This document shows positions 17,654 to 26,387 of a stretch of DNA of 64,000 nucleotides, piece after piece. The translations under genes and the position numbers were made by a program. The stretch lies in the NCBI GenBank assembly GCA_964542875.1, contig CAZIWA010000014.1:1-64000 (forward strand), written 5' to 3'. The first letter of the stretch is position 1. Every line of letters starts with the position of its first letter. The stretch is from CAZGOM01 sp964542875. GTDB lineage: Bacteria > Planctomycetota > Phycisphaerae > Phycisphaerales > Phycisphaeraceae. The notes under the pieces were generated by a model. It did no database searches. It was not told the origin of the DNA and worked only from the letters and a program-made list of their open reading frames with translations.

Positions 17654-18196
17654 ATGGCTAGCGCAGTATTTTGCATCGCGTCGTCCCATGCTCAAGCCTC
17701 TGACATCGTCACCCGGCTTAAGAGCTCCGGCTTTACCGACAATGACATCTCCGTGCTTTTCCCCGATAAGAAAGGCACGCGCGACTTCGCCCATGAAAAG
17801 CACACCAAGGCCCCTGAAGGCGCCCTCACCGGCGCTGGCGCTGGCGGCGCCATCGGCGGCACCCTGGGCCTCCTGGCCGGTATCGGCCTCCTGGCCATCC
17901 CGGGAGCCGGCCCCTTCATCGCCGCCGGCCCCATCATGGCGGCCCTCTCCGGCGCAGCAGCAGGCGCAGCCGTCGGCTCCATCGCCGGCGCGCTCATCGG
18001 CATGGGCATTCCTGAAATCCAGGCCAAGCAGTACGAAGACAAGATCAAGTCCGGCAACATCCTCGTCAGCGTCCACTGCGAAGATTCCAAGGAAGTTAAA
18101 CGCGCCAAGGAAATCTACGAGGCCGCCAACGCCACCGACATCGCCACCACTTCGGAAACCAAGGCGCCTGAGCCCTCGGAACCCAAGCGCAAATAA
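17654..18196 (+). CDS. glycine-zipper membrane protein, general-stress-like
   Basis: 180 residues. The first 45 ('ASDIVTRLKSSGFTDNDISVLFPDK') resemble the YflT/general stress 17M ferredoxin-like segment. A long Gly/Ala-rich hydrophobic zone follows (about residues 56-115) with GxxxG zippers, then a charged tail. It likely inserts in a membrane. AAGGAG lies 7 bases before the ATG at 17654; 34 upstream in-frame codons are ignored. Such proteins are common in stress and desiccation clusters, which fits its neighbours. Confidence 0.78.
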   Translation: MASAVFCIASSHAQASDIVTRLKSSGFTDNDISVLFPDKKGTRDFAHEKHTKAPEGALTGAGAGGAIGGTLGLLAGIGLLAIPGAGPFIAAGPIMAALSGAAAGAAVGSIAGALIGMGIPEIQAKQYEDKIKSGNILVSVHCEDSKEVKRAKEIYEAANATDIATTSETKAPEPSEPKRK

Positions 18197-18213
18197 CCCT
18201 TCCATCCCCGAGC

Positions 18214-18253
18214 GCTCTCTGGCATGAGGAAACTCAAGCCCATGCCAGAGAGC
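18214..18253 (+). terminator. hairpin between the glycine-zipper and BON genes
   Basis: Perfect 13-bp stem GCTCTCTGGCATG / CATGCCAGAGAGC with a 14-base loop, 17 bases after the stop. No U tract, so it may be a partial terminator or processing site. Confidence 0.55.
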
Positions 18254-18298
18254 CATCCGGCTTTCGTGACTTCCACCACACTTGGAAAAGAGCACACC

Positions 18299-18760
18299 AT
18301 GAATACGCGCCACTTGCTTGCACTCGCAGCCGTCGGCATCACCTTCGGCATGTTGGGCTGTGAAGACAAATCCACACCTTCCTCAAATCAGACCACCGCG
18401 CCCGGCTATCGGCAGTCGACCTCCGATGTCCCGGGCCCCATCCCAAACACGCCCGCACCCAATGCGGACAACACAGCCAAGAATCATCCGGACAAGGCCA
18501 CCAGCGATAAAACGCCGATGGACCAGTCCAACACCCAGTCGGATATCGACATTTCGGCTGCCATCCGCCAGGCCATCATGAAGGCCGACAACATGTCCAC
18601 CAACGCGCAGAACTGCAAGGTCATCACCAACGCCGGCACAGTCACGCTCCGCGGACCGGTGAACTCCCAGGCGGAAAAAGACGCCATTGGAGCCCTGGCA
18701 CGCCAGACCGCAGGCGTCGTTCGCGTCGACAATCTGCTGGAGGTCAAGACCAATCCTTGA
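18299..18760 (+). CDS. BON-domain lipoprotein
   Basis: 153 residues. Lipobox MLGC (Cys about residue 21), a low-complexity polar spacer, then a BON domain (about residues 80-150): 'DIDISAAIRQAIM', 'CKVITNAGTVTLRGPVNSQAEKDAIGALARQTAGVVRVDNLLEV'. BON domains bind phospholipid or peptidoglycan surfaces and occur in osmotic-stress proteins such as OsmY. The ATG at 18299 has a weak GGAAAAG; 25 in-frame codons upstream overlap the preceding hairpin. Confidence 0.88.
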   Translation: MNTRHLLALAAVGITFGMLGCEDKSTPSSNQTTAPGYRQSTSDVPGPIPNTPAPNADNTAKNHPDKATSDKTPMDQSNTQSDIDISAAIRQAIMKADNMSTNAQNCKVITNAGTVTLRGPVNSQAEKDAIGALARQTAGVVRVDNLLEVKTNP

Positions 18761-18789
18761 GCACCTGGTCTTGTTTCTCCGGTATTTCG

Positions 18790-18819
18790 ACAGGGCCGGC
18801 ACGTTGGTGCCGGCCCTGT
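18790..18819 (+). terminator. terminator after the BON lipoprotein
   Basis: Perfect 13-bp GC-rich stem ACAGGGCCGGCAC / GTGCCGGCCCTGT with a 4-base loop, followed by TTTATTGG. Confidence 0.85.
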
Positions 18820-18980
18820 TTATTGGCGCTTTGTTTTTTACGTTGGTTTTTTCCCCTAGTCCATTTCTTCAGCCCCATCGGGGGTTTCCCCGACCCTCAC
18901 TCAAGGACTCTTCATACCCGGGCCAGCGGGAATCTCCCGCTTTAGCCGGGTCTATCACAGCGATAGTCTCAATTAAGTAA

Positions 18981-19020
18981 AGAAGGCCACTGTAAAAACA
19001 CACGTGTTCCTCGGCCTTCT
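18981..19020 (+). terminator. hairpin upstream of the 19057 gene
   Basis: Stem AGAAGGCC / GGCCTTCT around a loop that contains the palindrome ACACGTGT, followed by CACTCTTTTTT. It is 36 bases before the next ATG, so attenuation is possible. Confidence 0.5.
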
Positions 19021-19056
19021 CACTCTTTTTTCATCATTCCCATTAAGGAGTCTGCA

Positions 19057-19557
19057 ATGACCACCAAGAAGAAGTCCACATACGAAGAACGCGAAGCCGA
19101 GCGCGCCAACCGTGACCCCATCACCGGCACACCCGGCGCACATCCCGTAGGTGTCGGCGTCGGCGCCACCGGCGGCGGCGCGGCTGGTGCTGCCATCGGC
19201 GCCGTCGCAGGCGGCCCCATCGGTGCTGCCGCCGGCGCAGCCATTGGCGCTGTCGCAGGCGCACTGGCCGGCAAGAGCACCGCAGAGGCCATCGACCCCA
19301 CCGTCGAAGACGCCTACTGGCGCAACGCCTACAAGACTCGCCCGTACTACGTTTCCGGCCTCGTTTATGACGAGTACGAGCCCGCTTACCGCTACGGCTA
19401 CGAAAGCGTCTCCCGCTACCCCGGCAAAACCTGGGACGAAACCGCCGCCGAGCTGGAATCCGGTTGGGAAAAGGCCAAGCGCAAATCCTCCCTGGGCTGG
19501 GACAAGGCCAAGCACGCCGCCCGTGATGCCTGGGAACGCGTCACCGGCAAAAAGTAA
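19057..19557 (+). CDS. glycine-zipper protein, unknown function
   Basis: 166 residues. Charged start, then an Ala/Gly-rich zipper (about residues 31-72) that could span a membrane, then an aromatic-rich segment with many Tyr ('RPYYVSGLVYDEYEPAYRYGYESV') and a coiled C-terminal helix rich in Lys/Trp. Proteins of this shape are conserved hypotheticals in soil bacteria near stress genes. AAGGAG lies 7 bases before the ATG. It likely shares a transcript with the two next genes. Confidence 0.78.
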   Translation: MTTKKKSTYEEREAERANRDPITGTPGAHPVGVGVGATGGGAAGAAIGAVAGGPIGAAAGAAIGAVAGALAGKSTAEAIDPTVEDAYWRNAYKTRPYYVSGLVYDEYEPAYRYGYESVSRYPGKTWDETAAELESGWEKAKRKSSLGWDKAKHAARDAWERVTGKK

Positions 19558-19592
19558 TTCATCGCGCTTCTATGTGATCGAAAGGCAAAGCC

Positions 19593-19799
19593 ATGCCCCG
19601 CTCAAGCAAAAGTAAATCGGCCTACACCGACAAACAAAAGCGGCAGGCCGAACACATTGAAGACAGCTACAAGGCAAAAGGCTCAAGCACCAAGCGTGCC
19701 GAGCGAATCGCCTGGGCCACCGTCAACAAACAAGACGGCGGCGGCAAAAAATCCGGCTCAGGCCGCAAAGCCGCCGCCAAATCCAAATCCCGCAAATAA
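19593..19799 (+). CDS. small basic 'plasmid stabilisation'-like protein
   Basis: 68 residues, very rich in Lys and Ser, with the core 'YTDKQKRQAEHIEDSYKAKG...KRAERIAWATVNKQ' and a GGGKKSGSG tail. This small family is widely annotated as plasmid stabilisation protein without experimental support; a nucleic-acid-binding role fits the charge. GAAAGG lies just upstream of the ATG. Between the glycine-zipper and PRC-barrel genes with gaps of 35 and 28 bases. Confidence 0.8.
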   Translation: MPRSSKSKSAYTDKQKRQAEHIEDSYKAKGSSTKRAERIAWATVNKQDGGGKKSGSGRKAAAKSKSRK

Positions 19800-19827
19800 A
19801 CAAAAACCTTACCCAAGGAGTCCTCCC

Positions 19828-20733
19828 ATGTTTACCAGAACATCCCTCATCGCAATGGCCGTTGTTTTATCCTCCGGCACACTCGCCATGGCCGATGCGC
19901 CGGCCGCAAACGCCATCCCCCCCGCACCCTCCAAATACACCGACGGCGGCCCCAAGCCCCTGGACACCTCCATCAAGCCCAATGAGGTTAAACGCCTCTC
20001 GCGCTACATCTCCGGCCGCGAGGTGTTCAATGAAAAGGGTGACCAGATCGGCACGGTTCAGGACATCGTGCTCGACGGCCCCACCTGCGGGCTCAGCTAC
20101 GCAGTCCTGTCCTATTCCGGCTCGGACAAGCTTTTTGCAGTACCCTGGCACGCCTTCCACCGCAAGGTGGACGACACCGAAAAGCTTTATCTCTACCAAT
20201 CCACCGACGTCCTTAAGAACGCCCCCGGCTTCCCCAAGGACCAGTGGCCCAACACCGCCGACCCGGCCTTCCGCTCCCAGGTCGACCCCTACTATGACTC
20301 CATCGCCAAGGACAAGGATCGCGCGGTGAAGGACAAGGAATTGTCCACCAAGACCGGTCCCGTCAAGGACGGTCTGGTCTGGAGCCGCCGCTCCAGCGCC
20401 ATCATCGATGCCAAGGTCATCAACAAGCAGGACGAAGAAATCGGCGTCATCAAGGACATCGTCTTCAATCCCCGCACCGGCGTCGTCCATTACGCCGTCC
20501 TCTCCTACGGCGGATTCCTGGGCAAGGGCGACAAACTCTTCGCCGTTCCCATCAGCGCCCTCGACAGCAAGGTAGACCAGAAGGTCTTCGTGCTTGATGT
20601 CACCAAGGACTACCTGGCCAATGCCCCCGGCTTTGACAAGGAAGCCTGGCCCCGCTGGGACGACGAGGAAATGCGCGTCCGCCTGGACGAGTACTACCGC
20701 GTCTCCAATCGCAAAGCCCCCGTGGCCAAGTAA
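19828..20733 (+). CDS. secreted double PRC-barrel protein
   Basis: 301 residues with a signal peptide (IAMAVVLSSGTLAMADA) and two PRC-barrel domains (about residues 58-130 and 195-270): 'GDQIGTVQDIVLDGPTCGLSYAVLSYSG...KLFAVPW' and 'DEEIGVIKDIVFNPRTGVVHYAVLSYGGFLGKGDKLFAVP'. PRC barrels often mediate binding to other proteins or RNA. AAGGAG precedes the ATG. The two repeats are related to each other, suggesting internal duplication. Followed by a terminator. Confidence 0.9.
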   Translation: MFTRTSLIAMAVVLSSGTLAMADAPAANAIPPAPSKYTDGGPKPLDTSIKPNEVKRLSRYISGREVFNEKGDQIGTVQDIVLDGPTCGLSYAVLSYSGSDKLFAVPWHAFHRKVDDTEKLYLYQSTDVLKNAPGFPKDQWPNTADPAFRSQVDPYYDSIAKDKDRAVKDKELSTKTGPVKDGLVWSRRSSAIIDAKVINKQDEEIGVIKDIVFNPRTGVVHYAVLSYGGFLGKGDKLFAVPISALDSKVDQKVFVLDVTKDYLANAPGFDKEAWPRWDDEEMRVRLDEYYRVSNRKAPVAK

Positions 20734-20761
20734 GCCGCACACAACATAGCCCCCAGTAGCG

Positions 20762-20790
20762 CCCGGTAAGGATTCGTCCTTCCGGGCGTT
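20762..20790 (+). terminator. terminator after the PRC-barrel gene
   Basis: Stem CGCCCGG / CCGGGCG with an inner AAGGA/TCCTT pairing, loop TTCG, followed by TTTCATTT; 28 bases after the stop. Confidence 0.7.
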
Positions 20791-20885
20791 TCATTTACTG
20801 GCCAACACCGTCCGCATAGCCTCGTGACTTTTCTGGAGCGCCCAAATGGCCCGGCGCTATCGGCTTTGCTCATAGCACTCAGATC

Positions 20886-20921
20886 GGTCGGATTAAACAT
20901 CCTCGTGCAATCCGGCATCCC
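20886..20921. repeat. REP-like repeat, copy 1
   Basis: GGTCGGATTA, a short spacer with TCCTCGT, then CAATCCGGCATCCC. It matches the copy at 46629-46665, with a weaker palindrome. Confidence 0.65.
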
Positions 20922-20975
20922 GTTTGACCGCCGGAAACCACCTCCTCGCATCTCTTGCTCACCAAAAGCAAAACA

Positions 20976-21014
20976 GCCCAGGATGAAGCTTGGCACAATT
21001 ACTTCATCCTGGGC
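20976..21014 (-). terminator. terminator after the DUF2934 gene
   Basis: Perfect 13-bp stem GCCCAGGATGAAG / CTTCATCCTGGGC with a 13-base loop; on the minus strand it is followed by TGTTTTGCTTTTGG. Confidence 0.75.
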
Positions 21015-21044
21015 CCTGAGCCCGCAACGGTATTTTTCAACCCA

Positions 21045-21296
21045 CTATTTCATGGGTTCCAGCTTGATCTCAGAGCCTGTTGCTTCGTCCACCAGCTCGC
21101 GCTGGGCTTCTTCCCAGTTCTTCGCGTCGCATCCCTCCCGCCGGCCGTTACGCACATAGATCTGATACGCACGTACGGCGATCGCCTCCTGCGTCAGGCT
21201 CTTGGCAATCTCCAGGCGCTTCATATGCACGCCAAAATCTTCAGGATCAACCGAAGGCTTCATCAGTGCAACCGTAAAAGCTTGTTTGCGGGTCAT
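21045..21296 (-). CDS. DUF2934 protein
   Basis: 83 residues. The motif 'IAVRAYQIYVRNGRREGCDAKNWEEAQREL' is the DUF2934 signature. Small basic proteins of this family are common in soil bacteria next to stress and Ku/LigD genes. It has no signal or membrane helix. Function unknown. Confidence 0.88.
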   Translation of the reverse strand: MTRKQAFTVALMKPSVDPEDFGVHMKRLEIAKSLTQEAIAVRAYQIYVRNGRREGCDAKNWEEAQRELVDEATGSEIKLEPMK

Positions 21297-21458
21297 GGCT
21301 CACCTCAAATGAATCTCGTTCACTTTCAATCGATCTGACTAAAATAATGCCTCATATACCCCCTTGATACCGGTATTTGCCCGCATCCATAGGCATCTTT
21401 CGTCCTACGACAGGTAAGAAATTCCCTGACGCCCCCTCATGCCCCTGCATACATCGGT

Positions 21459-21890
21459 TTAAGAGCTTGAAACCAGCCCGGCGCCTACGCAGATAAGCAC
21501 TGTCCCCAGCAGCACTTTCGTTACATTCAAGTCCTGCCATTCTGAAAAAACCCAGGCCGCCAGCAACACGGATACAAGCGCGCTGGCATTGGTCAGCGGG
21601 CCCACCACCGCCACCGGCAGCTTCAGGGTGGTAAATGCATACGTCATGCACGCGCCGGCCAGTCCCCATGTCACGCCTGCCCCTGCCGCCGCCCACCACG
21701 CGCGCGTAGACCCGGCATGTCCGCCAAACAGCATTGCAATGGCGCCAAGGGCCGTCACCGCCAGCCCAACCACAAAAAGATAAGTCGGGGTGGAGATCCC
21801 CTCTTTGGTGCTCTGCTTCATCAGCACGGTGCTGATGCCAAACAGCAGCGCCGGCAATATCCCGCCGATCAATATGCCATAGATTTTCAC
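21459..21890 (-). CDS. EamA-like half-size transporter
   Basis: 143 residues with four to five hydrophobic helices ('ILPALLFGISTVLM', 'YLFVVGLAVTALGAIAMLF', 'GVTWGLAGACMTYAFTTL', 'VGPLTNASALVSVLLAAWVF', 'KVLLGTVLICVGAGLV') and the EamA pattern. Half-size members presumably act as dimers. The start is a GTG, 9 bases after the stop of the Gfo/Idh/MocA gene, so the two are very likely co-transcribed. No strong ribosome site is visible. Substrate unknown. Confidence 0.75.
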   Translation of the reverse strand: MKIYGILIGGILPALLFGISTVLMKQSTKEGISTPTYLFVVGLAVTALGAIAMLFGGHAGSTRAWWAAAGAGVTWGLAGACMTYAFTTLKLPVAVVGPLTNASALVSVLLAAWVFSEWQDLNVTKVLLGTVLICVGAGLVSSS

Positions 21891-21899
21891 AACATGGCT

Positions 21900-23051
21900 C
21901 TATTCATGGTGAGGGGGTTTCACATGTACCAGGCTCGGGCGGGAGACGCCCGGCCGGCTCACTTTCTGGGACGGCTTGGGGTGCCGGGTGCCTGGTGTCT
22001 TGGTCAGTTTGATCGCCCGTCCCGTTTTGGCTGAGCGTAACAGTGCTTGAATCACCCGCACGTCCGCCAGGCCTTCTTCACCGCCTGGTTCAGGCTTACG
22101 GCCTTTCTTCACGCAATCGGAAAAGTAGATAAGCTCCGCTCCAAACTGGTCGTGCTTCTTTACGCTGTGTTCCTTGGTCTGTCCTTTGACGGTCAGCCAA
22201 TAGCTCATCTCATTGGCGTATTCGTAGGCGCTCTCCACGCACAGGTCCCCCTTGGTGCCCACGAGTTGGTAATTGGCCACATCCGCGGCGCCGAAGCTGC
22301 AAACAAAAGAAGCCAGTCGGTTCCCGGGAAAACGCAGGATCGCCGTGGTCATTTCATCGACATCCTTGAAGCGCCGATCCCCGCTGCTTGCGGAAAACGC
22401 CATCACTTCCTCCGGCTCAGCCTGAAACAGATACCGCGCCGCGTTGAGGCAGTAGATCCCGATGTCGTACAAAGGCCCGCCACCGCGTGCGGCATCCAGA
22501 CGGATGTTGTCCGGATCAGTCACCTGCATCGTGAAAACAGAACTGAAGATCTTCACCTCTCCCAACTTCTTGGAGATGGCCGTTTTCACCGCCTGCAGGT
22601 TCGTATGCTCCAGATGCAGCCTGTAGGCGATCATCAGCCGCACATCGTTGCGCCGGCACGCGGTGATCATCGCTTTGCATTTGGTTTCCGTCACGTCCAT
22701 CGGCTTCTCGCACAGCACATGCACGCCCGCCTTGGCCGCGCGAATGGCGTATTCGGCATGCATGGTGTTGGGCAGCGCGATGTACACCGCGTCGATTTCT
22801 CCGCTCCGTAGCAGTTCGTCATAGCCGTCGTACCCGCACAGCCGGCTCACCTGGTATTGCCTGCCCAGGCGTTTAAGCTTCACTGGATCGTCAGACACCA
22901 GCGCAGACAGCTCCGAATTCGCCCGCGCAGTTTGGAAGCCAGGCAATACCGCCACTTGGGCGATGTACCCCAGCCCCACGACGGCATAACGCACTTTTGA
23001 GTATTTGTTCGCAATGGATGCACCTTGTTTGGTTGATTGATCGGCTTTCAT
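21900..23051 (-). CDS. Gfo/Idh/MocA family oxidoreductase
   Basis: About 383 residues. Rossmann NAD(P) motif 'YAVVGLGYIAQVAVLPGF', then 'VYIALPNTMHAEYAIRAAKAGVHVLCEKPM' with the EKP motif and catalytic-type Lys, and the C-terminal beta-sheet substrate domain. It acts on sugars or related metabolites; the substrate is not inferable. I start it at the ATG at 23051, just before the conserved Rossmann strand; an in-frame start at 23297 would add 82 residues of unlikely composition. Divergent from ku by about 236 bases and followed by the transporter. Confidence 0.9.
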   Translation of the reverse strand: MKADQSTKQGASIANKYSKVRYAVVGLGYIAQVAVLPGFQTARANSELSALVSDDPVKLKRLGRQYQVSRLCGYDGYDELLRSGEIDAVYIALPNTMHAEYAIRAAKAGVHVLCEKPMDVTETKCKAMITACRRNDVRLMIAYRLHLEHTNLQAVKTAISKKLGEVKIFSSVFTMQVTDPDNIRLDAARGGGPLYDIGIYCLNAARYLFQAEPEEVMAFSASSGDRRFKDVDEMTTAILRFPGNRLASFVCSFGAADVANYQLVGTKGDLCVESAYEYANEMSYWLTVKGQTKEHSVKKHDQFGAELIYFSDCVKKGRKPEPGGEEGLADVRVIQALLRSAKTGRAIKLTKTPGTRHPKPSQKVSRPGVSRPSLVHVKPPHHE

Positions 23052-23287
23052 GGCGGCACGGCTCTGCAAAAAAACTGGGGATGGAAGAATCTCCGACACG
23101 TCCACTGAGTGTCGTCGCAAGCGCCGGCGATAAACACCGGGTGATCCCCACTGGCCTCTACGGGAAATCTCCTCATGGCCTCGTGCGCAGTCACCTGATT
23201 GAGCCCCATCCCCTTTCGCCGGACACTGGTTTGTAGCAGCCAGCCTCCTGCGGCTTACCTCAGTGGCATCATCTGAAAGGATCTCCC

Positions 23288-24115
23288 ATGCGGGCAATCT
23301 GGAAAGGCTCCATCAGCTTCGGGCTTGTCTCCATCCCGATCTCTCTCTACCCCGTCGCCCAGCACGATGAACTCAAGTTCCGCATGCTGCGCGCCTCAGA
23401 CCTGAGCCCCATTAACTACAAGCGCGTTGCCGAAGCCGACGGCAAGGAAGTCCCCTGGGCCAACATCGTTAAAGGTTACGAATATGAAAAGGGGAAATTC
23501 ATCGTCCTGCGCGAGGAAGACTTCGCCCGTGTCGATGTGGAAGCCACGCAGACCGTAGACATCATGCACTTCATCAAAGCTTCAGAGCTCAACCCCCTTC
23601 TCTTCTACAAGCCCTACTGCATGGAAGTCGGCAAAGGCGGAGACCGGCCCTACGCCCTGCTCTGCGAAGCACTCAGCAAATCCCAAAAAGTGGCCATCGC
23701 CAAAGTCGTCATCAAAACCCGGCAATACCTCGCCGCCATCAAGCCGCAGGACAACGCACTCATCCTGGAACTCATGCACTTTCCCGATGAACTCCAGAAC
23801 CCAGCCGACTTCAAACTCCCCGCTCAAAAGACCATCGCCAAACCTGAGATGAACATGGCCATGCAGCTCATCGACAGCATGACCACCAAGTGGAACCCTG
23901 ATGACTATCAGGACGACTACCACCAGGCCGTAGAAAAAATGATCGAAGAAAAAGTCGCTCACGAAGAAAAAGGCGCCAAGCTTCCCCCCGTCAAGAAGCC
24001 AAAGAAAACCAAGGCCCCCACCGATCTGGTCGCCGTGCTCCAGCAGAGCCTCAAGGAGCGCAAAACGCGCCCCACTCCTCATGCTTCTGCCCGGGCCAGC
24101 CATCGGCTCCATTAA
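23288..24115 (+). CDS. ku: Ku protein, end-joining
   Basis: 275 residues. It opens 'MRAIWKGSISFGLVSIPISLYP', the signature of bacterial Ku, and continues with 'HFIKASELNPLLFYKPYCMEVGKGG' and 'KWNPDDYQDDYHQAVEKMIEEK' of the core. A Lys/Pro-rich tail follows (about residues 230-275), as in many Ku proteins that bind LigD. It binds DNA ends in non-homologous end joining. GAAAGGA precedes the ATG. First gene of the operon with the DUF6766-like and LigD genes. Confidence 0.97.
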   Translation: MRAIWKGSISFGLVSIPISLYPVAQHDELKFRMLRASDLSPINYKRVAEADGKEVPWANIVKGYEYEKGKFIVLREEDFARVDVEATQTVDIMHFIKASELNPLLFYKPYCMEVGKGGDRPYALLCEALSKSQKVAIAKVVIKTRQYLAAIKPQDNALILELMHFPDELQNPADFKLPAQKTIAKPEMNMAMQLIDSMTTKWNPDDYQDDYHQAVEKMIEEKVAHEEKGAKLPPVKKPKKTKAPTDLVAVLQQSLKERKTRPTPHASARASHRLH

Positions 24116-24143
24116 CCGTCTTCCACTCCCCCAAAGGCCCGCC

Positions 24144-24791
24144 ATGACGCGCAAATTCTTCCATGACAACGGCCTTTCTATCGCTGTTCTGGGGCTTTTC
24201 GTCCTTTTTTTCCTCGGCCAGACCTGGGTCGGCTGGATCGACTTCAACAACAACCAGGTCGACCATCATCACCCGCAAGTTTCGCTTCCCACTTACCTCA
24301 CCACAGGCGCTTTCGGTGAAGCGGTTTTCGAAAACTGGGAAAGTGAATTCCTTCAGATGGGGCTCTATGTCATCCTCACCGCCAAGCTCGTCCAACGCGG
24401 CTCCGCCGAGTCCAAAGACCCGTATGGCGATGCCATCGATCCCGCACCTCAGCCCGACAGCCCACCTCTCTCCAAAACCTCCGGCTGGCGTTCCTGGTGC
24501 TACAGCCACTCCCTCTCCGCAGCCCTTCTTCTCCTGTTTGCCGTCTCCTTCTTTGGCCACGCCGTCTGCGGCGTTCATCAATACAACGACCAGGCCCTTG
24601 AGCACGGTCACCCCGCCGTTGGTGTGCTGGGCTACATGGCCTCTGCCCGTTTCTGGTTTGAGTCCCTGCAGAATTGGCAAAGTGAATTTCTCGCCATCGC
24701 CAGCCTCGTCATCCTTTCCATCTGGCTTCGTGAAAAAGACTCTCCCGAATCCAAGGGAGTCACCGCACCGCACTCCCAAACCGGCAAGTGA
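24144..24791 (+). CDS. DUF6766-like membrane protein
   Basis: 215 residues with about four hydrophobic helices ('LSIAVLGLFVLFFLGQTWVGW', 'FLQMGLYVILTAKLV', 'ALLLLFAVSFFGHAVCG', 'FLAIASLVILSIWL'). Two similar halves each carry a Glu-Phe-Leu segment ('NWESEFLQMG' and 'NWQSEFLAIA'), so the protein looks internally duplicated. It sits 28 bases after ku and 12 before ligD, so it is very probably translated with them. A membrane protein of this family in a DNA-repair operon is unexplained. The ATG at 24144 is chosen over an in-frame start at 24081 that overlaps ku. Confidence 0.8.
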   Translation: MTRKFFHDNGLSIAVLGLFVLFFLGQTWVGWIDFNNNQVDHHHPQVSLPTYLTTGAFGEAVFENWESEFLQMGLYVILTAKLVQRGSAESKDPYGDAIDPAPQPDSPPLSKTSGWRSWCYSHSLSAALLLLFAVSFFGHAVCGVHQYNDQALEHGHPAVGVLGYMASARFWFESLQNWQSEFLAIASLVILSIWLREKDSPESKGVTAPHSQTGK

Positions 24792-24803
24792 CAAGGACGC
24801 CCA

Positions 24804-26387
24804 ATGACCCTCAAGCGATACCGGCAAAAACGAGACTTCACCAAAACCGCCGAACCACCCGGTGTGGTTGATAAGAGCACGCAGGACCGTTTTGTCATTC
24901 AAAAGCACGCCGCCTCTCATCTCCATTACGACTTCCGCTTACAGGTCAATGGCACCCTCAAATCCTGGGCTGTTCCCAAAGGTATTCCTTATGCCCCGGG
25001 TGAGCGCCGGCTGGCCATCGAAGTGGAAGACCACCCCGTCTCCTACATTCAATTTGAAGGCACCATCCCCAAAGGCCAGTACGGCGGGGGCACCGTCATG
25101 GTCTGGGATCAAGGCACCTACCAGCCCATCGGACCAGACCCCGCAGCCCAGCTCCGCAAAGGCAAACTCCACTTCCATCTCACCGGCACAAAGCTAAACG
25201 GCCAATGGCATCTGGTGCGCATGAGCCAATCCAATCAATGGCTCCTCATCAAAAGCGCTCCCGGCATGCGCCCACTCTCGAAAAAGACCGAGGACACCTC
25301 CGCCCTCACCGGCCGCACCATGGCTCAAATCACTGATGCCGATCCCTCCAAGCCCACAAAACCCGCACTCAAAGCCCCCAAGCCCAAACCATCCCGCGCC
25401 CGAAAGCAATCCATCCTGCCCTTTGTGGAGCCCATGAAAGCCCTCCTGGTCGACGCTCCCCCACCCGGGGACTGGCTGTACGAAATCAAATTCGACGGCT
25501 TCCGCGCCCTGGCCTTTAAAAACCAGGACGCCATCCAGCTCCTCTCCCGCAACAACAAAAACTTTGCCGATCGCTTCCCGGAAGTTATCGACTCCCTCAC
25601 CCAACTCAACGAGCAGAACATCGTGCTCGACGGTGAAATCGTCGCCCTCACCCCTGACGGCCACTCCTCTTTCCAGCTCCTTCAGGCCTACCAGCTCGGC
25701 GAAGAAAAACCACCCATCTGCTACTACGTTTTCGACATCCTCTGGCACGACGGAAAAGACCTCCGCCCACTTCCCCTCCACGAGCGCCGTGCCCTCTTAA
25801 AAACCCTTCTCGCCAAACCGCCCGACGGCATCCGCTATTCAGACTCGTTCGAGGGTTCCCCGAAAAAACTCCTCAAGCATGCCCAGAAACTCGGCTTGGA
25901 AGGCCTCGTTGCCAAGCGACCGGACTCCGCCTACGAAACCGGCAAGCGCTCGGGCGCATGGGTGAAATTAAAACTTCTCAACCAGCAGGAATTCGTCATC
26001 GGCGGCTTCACCCCACCCTCTGGCTCACGCAAATACATCGGTGCCCTCACCTTGGGCGTACGCGAAAAGGACAATTGGGTCTTCACCGGGAAAGTCGGCA
26101 CCGGCTTCACCCAGGCCACCCTCAAAGCCTTGCACGCCCGGCTCATGCCGCTGGCCACAGACCAATGCCCGTTCTCAAACCTCCCTCAAACCAAGCGATC
26201 CCGCTACGGCCAGGCCATCACCGCCGCAGAGCTCAAACGCTGCCAGTGGGTTAAGCCTCAGCTCGTGGCGCAAATCAAGTTCGCCGGTTGGACACGCGAT
26301 CAAATGCTCCGTCAACCCGTCTTTCTGGGCCTGCGTGAAGACAAGCCCGCGATTGAAGTCGTTAAAGAAAAGGCCAAACACCCATGA
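24804..26387 (+). CDS. ligD: LigD phosphoesterase-ligase (ATP-dependent DNA ligase)
   Basis: 527 residues. N-terminal 3'-phosphoesterase domain (about 1-160) with His35, His41, Asp43, His77 and Tyr81 at the positions known to bind metal and substrate in LigD of Pseudomonas. A Pro/Lys linker follows, then the ligase domain from about 210 with motif I 'YEIKFDGFRA' (catalytic Lys about 229), 'DGEIVAL', and the OB fold. It seals the DNA ends held by Ku. The polymerase domain of classic LigD is absent and encoded by the next gene. Its stop overlaps the next start by ATGA. Confidence 0.96.
   Translation: MTLKRYRQKRDFTKTAEPPGVVDKSTQDRFVIQKHAASHLHYDFRLQVNGTLKSWAVPKGIPYAPGERRLAIEVEDHPVSYIQFEGTIPKGQYGGGTVMVWDQGTYQPIGPDPAAQLRKGKLHFHLTGTKLNGQWHLVRMSQSNQWLLIKSAPGMRPLSKKTEDTSALTGRTMAQITDADPSKPTKPALKAPKPKPSRARKQSILPFVEPMKALLVDAPPPGDWLYEIKFDGFRALAFKNQDAIQLLSRNNKNFADRFPEVIDSLTQLNEQNIVLDGEIVALTPDGHSSFQLLQAYQLGEEKPPICYYVFDILWHDGKDLRPLPLHERRALLKTLLAKPPDGIRYSDSFEGSPKKLLKHAQKLGLEGLVAKRPDSAYETGKRSGAWVKLKLLNQQEFVIGGFTPPSGSRKYIGALTLGVREKDNWVFTGKVGTGFTQATLKALHARLMPLATDQCPFSNLPQTKRSRYGQAITAAELKRCQWVKPQLVAQIKFAGWTRDQMLRQPVFLGLREDKPAIEVVKEKAKHP

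Larger units (their letters stand above)
18761..19056. other. intergenic region with two terminators and a CCGGG hairpin
   Basis: 296 bases without a gene. It holds a terminator (18790-18819), a CCCGGG...TTTAGCCGGG hairpin (18917-18953) and a further hairpin (18981-19020) just before the next gene. Confidence 0.6.
20791..21044. other. intergenic region with REP-like repeat and terminator
   Basis: About 250 bases with no gene. It contains the TCGGATTA repeat copy (20886-20921) and a 13-bp hairpin (20976-21014). Confidence 0.6.
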
